A stretch of 64,000 nt of DNA from positions 24,207 to 88,206 of the forward strand of contig CAMXIK010000015.1 in assembly GCA_947243855.1 (NCBI GenBank), in the 5' to 3' direction. The notes beneath the pieces were generated by a model. It searched no databases and had not been told where the DNA came from. It worked only from the letters and a program-made list of their open reading frames with translations. This document shows, piece by piece, positions 60,679 through 64,000 of this stretch (within the stretch, counting starts at the first letter, position 1; the number at the start of each line of letters is the position of its first letter). Origin of the DNA: an uncultured Lachnospiraceae bacterium (GTDB taxonomy: Bacteria; Bacillota; Clostridia; Lachnospirales; Lachnospiraceae). The position numbers and the translations under genes are program-made.

Positions 60679-61935
60679 TTACTCCTTTCCCTTTTCCGCA
60701 CAGCTAATCCCGGCCAGATATCCCGTGGACCATGCAATCTGTAAATTAAAGCCGCCTGTCAGTCCGTCCAGATCCAGTACCTCCCCTGCAAAATAAAGCC
60801 CCTGCACAAGCTTCGACTCCATTGTGGAAGGATTGACCTCTCTCACCGATACCCCTCCTTGGGTGATCACCGCCTCGTCATACCCTCTCTTTCCCAGAAC
60901 GCTCAGGGTAAACGCCTTCGTGATCTCCACAAGCCGCCGTCTCTCCTGCTTTGTGATCTCATGCACCTTCTTCTCAGGGTCGATTCCCGACCTCTCTATC
61001 ATAACAGAAATCAATTTCGACGGATAGAGCCCATTGAGGGCATTTTTAAATTGTCTGTTCACATTCTCCTCAAAATCCCGCAGAATACGCTTGTCCAACT
61101 GTTCCTCCGTGAGAGCTGGCTTTAAATCCACCGCCAAAACAACCGCCTGTTCCCCCTTCTTCTTTCCCAAAAAACTGCTGGCCGACAAGACAAGCGGCCC
61201 GCTCACCCCATAGTGGGTAAAGAGCATTTCCCCGAATCCCTGATACAGTTTCTTTTTTCCGCAGCTCATCGTCAGTGAAACATTTTTAAGGGATAACCCT
61301 TGTAATTTTTTACACCAATCCTCCGCAATGGTAAGCGGAACCAAAGCCGGTTCGCAGGCTTTCACTTGATGCCCCAGCTCTTCTGCCATACGGTGTCCGT
61401 CTCCGGTTGATCCTGTCGTCGGATAGGAAAGGCCGCCTGTCGCAACAATCACGCTGCCCGTCGGAATCACGCTGCCATCCGTCAGCCGTACGCCCGTTAC
61501 CCGGCCCTCTTCGCTTTCTATCTTGCAGGCGGCACAGTTCAGCCTTACCTCCACCCTTTTTTTCTTCAAGAGCCTCTGAAAGGCCGCCGTCACATCCGAA
61601 GCGTGATCCGAATCTGGAAACACGCGCTCTCCCCGCTCCGTCTTTAAAGAACATCCGTTATCTTCCAGCAGCGCCATCAGCGCATCATTGTCCAGTTCAT
61701 GAAACGCACTGTATAGAAATTTCGGGTTGCTCACAATATGTTCAAAAAACTCATCCCGCCCGCAGGCATTGGTCACATTACAGCGGCCCTTGCCGGTGAT
61801 ATAGAGCTTTTTTCCGAGTTTTTCATTCTTCTCCACAATAATAACGCGGCGTCCGCGCTCTGCCGCCGCGACCGCCGCTATCATGCCCGCCGCGCCTCCG
61901 CCGACCACGACCACCTGATCTTTTTCCATATTCAT
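60679..61935 (-). CDS. BaiN/HI0933-family flavoprotein
   Basis: The 418-residue protein has an FAD-binding N-terminus (VVVVGGGAAGMIAAVAAAERG), GKGRCNVTNACGRDEFFEHI, VIVATGGLSYPTTGSTGDG and a C-terminal GLYFAGEVLDLDGLTGGFNLQIAWSTG. The family is an NAD(P)/FAD-dependent oxidoreductase, of which BaiN reduces bile acid intermediates; the role of most members is not known. It often accompanies cmk in Clostridia, as here. Confidence 0.92.
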   Translation of the reverse strand: MNMEKDQVVVVGGGAAGMIAAVAAAERGRRVIIVEKNEKLGKKLYITGKGRCNVTNACGRDEFFEHIVSNPKFLYSAFHELDNDALMALLEDNGCSLKTERGERVFPDSDHASDVTAAFQRLLKKKRVEVRLNCAACKIESEEGRVTGVRLTDGSVIPTGSVIVATGGLSYPTTGSTGDGHRMAEELGHQVKACEPALVPLTIAEDWCKKLQGLSLKNVSLTMSCGKKKLYQGFGEMLFTHYGVSGPLVLSASSFLGKKKGEQAVVLAVDLKPALTEEQLDKRILRDFEENVNRQFKNALNGLYPSKLISVMIERSGIDPEKKVHEITKQERRRLVEITKAFTLSVLGKRGYDEAVITQGGVSVREVNPSTMESKLVQGLYFAGEVLDLDGLTGGFNLQIAWSTGYLAGISCAEKGKE

Positions 61936-61941
61936 CTTTTT

Positions 61942-62871
61942 CTATTCCGATTTTCTTCGGAGCGGATAATTTAACATCGGCTCCTCATCAATAAAGTTAA
62001 TTTCATCATTCAGGTATACCTGATAATTATTCCAAGCCTCTTCCAGATTCTTAAGGTTATCCTTCACTTCCTCCGGCTGCTTCAAGCACATCGCCACCAC
62101 CAGCGCGTTAATCATGCTTAAGGGCGCCACCAGGGAGTCCACGATGGACACCATATCGCTTCTGGCGAACAGATTACAGGAAGAATATAAATTCATCGGG
62201 GAATGCACCGAATCCGTAACCGCAATCACTTTCGCGTTTCTATCGTTGGCAAACTCCATGGCCTTCAACGTTCTCATAGAGTACCTTGGAAAGCTGATGC
62301 CTACAAAGGCGTCCTGCTCGTCGATGCGGATCATCTGCTCAAAGGTCTCCGACACGCTGGTCGTCCGCAAAAGCACGACATTCCCCCGGATCATGTTTAA
62401 ATAAAACTGTAAAAAATCCGCCAGCGGTTCACAGCTTCTGACCCCCATTATGTAGACTGTCTTTGCCTCAAGAATAATATCCACAGCCGTCTCAAAAGCT
62501 GTTGGGTCCAAATTATGAATCGTGTCCTGAATCTTCTCGATATCAGCCTGCAGCACAGAATTCAGGATCTCCGACTGGCTGCTCTTTCCGTACTTTGCTC
62601 CAATTTTCTGTACGGAATTGATTTTATTCTGCACCCAGTATTCCAAATCCCTCTGAAATTCAGGATATCCCTCATAGCCGATAAACATGGCATAGCGCAC
62701 CACAGTGGATTCGCTGACGCCCACCGTATCTCCCAGCTTCGCCGCAGTCATAAACACCGCCTGATCGTAATGATCATAAATGAATGCTGAGATTGCCTTC
62801 TGGCCCTTGCTCATCTTGCCGTAATATTCGTTAATCCTAGTTATGATATCATAACGATTCTCTATTACCAT
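61942..62871 (-). CDS. MurR/RpiR-family transcriptional regulator
   Basis: The 309-residue regulator has an N-terminal helix-turn-helix (about 1-75; SKGQKAISAFIYDHYDQAVF, LGDTVGVSESTVVRYAMFIG) and a C-terminal SIS sugar-phosphate-binding domain (about 120-260; KTVYIMGVRSCEPLADFL, DAFVGISFPRYSMRTLKAMEF). Such proteins sense phosphosugars and control sugar genes. Here it lies 6 bp before the flavoprotein gene and so may head the cmk operon. A TTG two codons upstream is an alternative start. Confidence 0.92.
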   Translation of the reverse strand: MVIENRYDIITRINEYYGKMSKGQKAISAFIYDHYDQAVFMTAAKLGDTVGVSESTVVRYAMFIGYEGYPEFQRDLEYWVQNKINSVQKIGAKYGKSSQSEILNSVLQADIEKIQDTIHNLDPTAFETAVDIILEAKTVYIMGVRSCEPLADFLQFYLNMIRGNVVLLRTTSVSETFEQMIRIDEQDAFVGISFPRYSMRTLKAMEFANDRNAKVIAVTDSVHSPMNLYSSCNLFARSDMVSIVDSLVAPLSMINALVVAMCLKQPEEVKDNLKNLEEAWNNYQVYLNDEINFIDEEPMLNYPLRRKSE

Positions 62872-62949
62872 AGCCAAACAACCTTTCTATCGGAAGTTCA
62901 GATTCATACCGAGAATGCCGCTTTATGGCGCCCCCTTCTTTTCGCTCGG

Positions 62950-63501
62950 TTAAATATTCTGAAAAGCGTTATAGGACTCTTCCAACAGCTTAATGGTGTC
63001 CTCCTCCTGCAGATCGTAATCCCCTGTCAGCGTCATACAGGCCGCCCCGTGAATAAAGATCCACATCTTCATAAACATACCGCTCGGATCTTTACAGCCG
63101 AAAATTTTCGCGCTGTTGATTTCCCTCACCACCGCGCCGTTCTTGCCATTTAACATGTCATAGAGGCTTTTCCCGTGCCGGTTTTCCGAAAGGAATAAAA
63201 GACGGAAAAGCTGCTGTTCCTCTTGGGAAAAGCGAATATAGGCAAGTCCCAGATTAACAAAAGGCGTGTTGTTGATCTTCGGGAACTCTTCGTAGTAGGT
63301 ATTAAAAAACTCCATCGCCTTCGCAAAGAGATCCTCTCCTAACTCCTCCATATTCTTGTAAACGCGGAAAATGGGCTGGGTGGAACATCCCGCTTTCGCC
63401 GCAAGCGTTCTCGCGCTTACCTGTCCGAAGCCTTCCTCACGCGCCATCGCAAAGGCCGCGTTCAGTATGTCGTTTTTTGTGATTGTCTCTTTTCTTGCCA
63501 T
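62950..63501 (-). CDS. TetR-family transcriptional regulator
   Basis: The 183-residue protein has the TetR helix-turn-helix at about 8-55 (ITKNDILNAAFAMAREEGFG, VSARTLAAKAGCSTQPIFRVY) and a C-terminal WHG-like ligand domain (FSQEEQQLFRLLFLSENRHG, FIHGAACMTLTGDY). The target is unknown; it is a single gene. Confidence 0.92.
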   Translation of the reverse strand: MARKETITKNDILNAAFAMAREEGFGQVSARTLAAKAGCSTQPIFRVYKNMEELGEDLFAKAMEFFNTYYEEFPKINNTPFVNLGLAYIRFSQEEQQLFRLLFLSENRHGKSLYDMLNGKNGAVVREINSAKIFGCKDPSGMFMKMWIFIHGAACMTLTGDYDLQEEDTIKLLEESYNAFQNI

Positions 63502-63616
63502 AAGAATGTACCTCTCTTGTAACTTTTTACAGCATCTTTTGGTAACGTATGTTATTATAATATATTATGTAACCTAAGTCAAGCCCTTTTTTCACAAATT
63601 GTAAAATAGCATTGAA

Positions 63617-63766
63617 CCGAGCAACCACTCGAATTTGCTTTATAAAGCCGAGCAGGCATAAAAAAAATGATCCCGGAAGTTTACTTCCAAGGGATCATTT
63701 TTTCATGCCTATTTGGCGCGAGCCAAACAACGAGGATTTGCGAAGCAAATTCGAGTGGTTGCTCGG
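63617..63766. repeat. Nested inverted-repeat element with internal terminator
   Basis: Perfect 24-bp arms at 63617-63640 and 63743-63766 enclose three more hairpins: the terminator stem at 63654-63710, TTTGGC-GCGA-GCCAAA at about 63713-63728, and ATTTGC-gaa-GCAAAT (63736-63750), which overlaps the right arm. It fills most of the 279-bp gap between the TetR gene and the carboxylase end. No gene is visible inside. Confidence 0.75.
63654..63710. terminator. Terminator inside the nested repeat
   Basis: GATCCC-GGAAGT folds onto ACTTCC-GGGATC with A-rich and T-rich arms (AAAAAAAT/ATTTTTT), closed by AGGCAT/ATGCCT. It can work in both directions and serves the carboxylase gene on the minus strand. 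Confidence 0.75.
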
Positions 63767-63780
63767 CTTTTGCTTAAATA

Positions 63781-64000
63781 CTAAACAGGGTATACCCCAT
63801 TCTTCGTATCCGCCTGGGTCATATCAACCTTCTCCTGCTGTGCCTGACGGTACTTGAAGTAGTCGATCGCCACCTGCGGGAACAGCGCGTAAGACAGAAC
63901 GTCCTCATCCTGCTGCTTCCATTCCTTCATCTCCGCTTCCAAACCTGCAAGCTCCGGCTCAGTGTGGCCGGTCGCCTCAGCGGAACGGGCGGTGGAACGA
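63781..64000 (-). CDS. Pyruvate carboxylase subunit B / oxaloacetate decarboxylase alpha chain (C-terminal end, partial)
   Basis: The open frame enters from the right edge and ends at the stop 63781-63783, giving 72 residues. EGL-type text ELAGLEAEMKEWKQQDEDVLS followed by SYALFPQVAIDYFKYRQAQ is characteristic of the C-terminal part of the carboxyltransferase subunit of pyruvate carboxylase or Na+-pumping oxaloacetate decarboxylase. No biotin-lysine domain follows, so biotin must be on a separate subunit if the gene is intact. Together with pckA it points to oxaloacetate metabolism. Confidence 0.8.
   Translation of the reverse strand, partial: RSTARSAEATGHTEPELAGLEAEMKEWKQQDEDVLSYALFPQVAIDYFKYRQAQQEKVDMTQADTKNGVYPV

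Noticed and set aside
1..64000. CRISPR arrays, tRNA, rRNA, complete insertion sequences or prophage
   Set aside because: I looked for regular repeats with spacers, tRNA-like cloverleafs, rRNA motifs, intact transposase genes and phage structural genes and found none that I can support.

Overview
The window reads as a chromosomal segment of a mid-GC, endospore-forming, anaerobic Firmicute, most likely a Lachnospiraceae member (order Eubacteriales). This is inferred from the gene set: a complete Rnf ferredoxin:NAD+ oxidoreductase operon, meso-diaminopimelate dehydrogenase, ATP-type PEP carboxykinase, a T-box leader on pheST, SpoIID/LytB and SleB-type cell-wall enzymes, and CD3324-, TraX- and RNHCP-type proteins. 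Most genes lie on the minus strand and most have strong AGGAGG-like ribosome binding sites. I see no rRNA, tRNA, CRISPR array, prophage or intact insertion sequence.

Layout. 1-1471: the end of an unusual sigma/anti-sigma fusion gene and a HigBA-type toxin-antitoxin pair under a perfect palindrome. 1500-7910: a T-box(Phe)-pheS-pheT-M18 aminopeptidase-queA operon closed by a terminator. 7938-12575: YihY, a very large SpoIID/LytB protein, a nitrilase-family hydrolase and a GNAT acetyltransferase. 12719-17830: a response regulator/kinase/ABC ATPase/FtsX permease module with an inverted-repeat operator between kinase and transporter. 17872-25052: a membrane protein, an HD protein, ddh, a PAS-GGDEF diguanylate cyclase, pckA and a lone atypical flagellin. 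25296-32049: citrate synthase, an L,D-transpeptidase, thrC, SleB, an HNH/AP2-like protein and a GH25 protein that has lost its catalytic acids. 32166-36449: a second regulator/kinase/ABC/FtsX module. 36641-39288: an esterase, a Phd-Doc pair and ApbE. 39285-42686: an ECF sigma/membrane protein/ABC-2 transporter operon.

42800-49750 is an accessory patch of short genes: a frameshifted lipoprotein, a polyvalent-like protein, methyltransferases, a lipoprotein, RNHCP, CD3324, an Rpn-family nuclease, and PadR-TraX. It carries a duplicated ~100-bp element and two near-identical terminators. 49792-55811 is rnfCDGEAB followed by an aldo/keto reductase with a ferredoxin-like tail. 55961-64000 holds a YprB-type exonuclease, cheR, the operon rpiR-baiN-cmk-ispH-rpsA, a TetR regulator, a large nested inverted repeat with a terminator, and the 3' end of a biotin-dependent carboxylase/decarboxylase gene.

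Some genes plausibly work together. ApbE could attach the covalent FMN of RnfG and RnfD. The Fe-S aldo/keto reductase at the end of the rnf operon may exchange electrons with the same ferredoxin/NADH pool. PckA, citrate synthase and the biotin-linked carboxylase act at the PEP/pyruvate/oxaloacetate node. No single completely new system stands out. The most unusual items are the sigma/anti-sigma fusion, the catalytically dead GH25, the degenerate HNH/AP2 protein, the lone flagellin with a replaced C-terminus, the dispersed ~100-bp repeat, and two structured intergenic elements.
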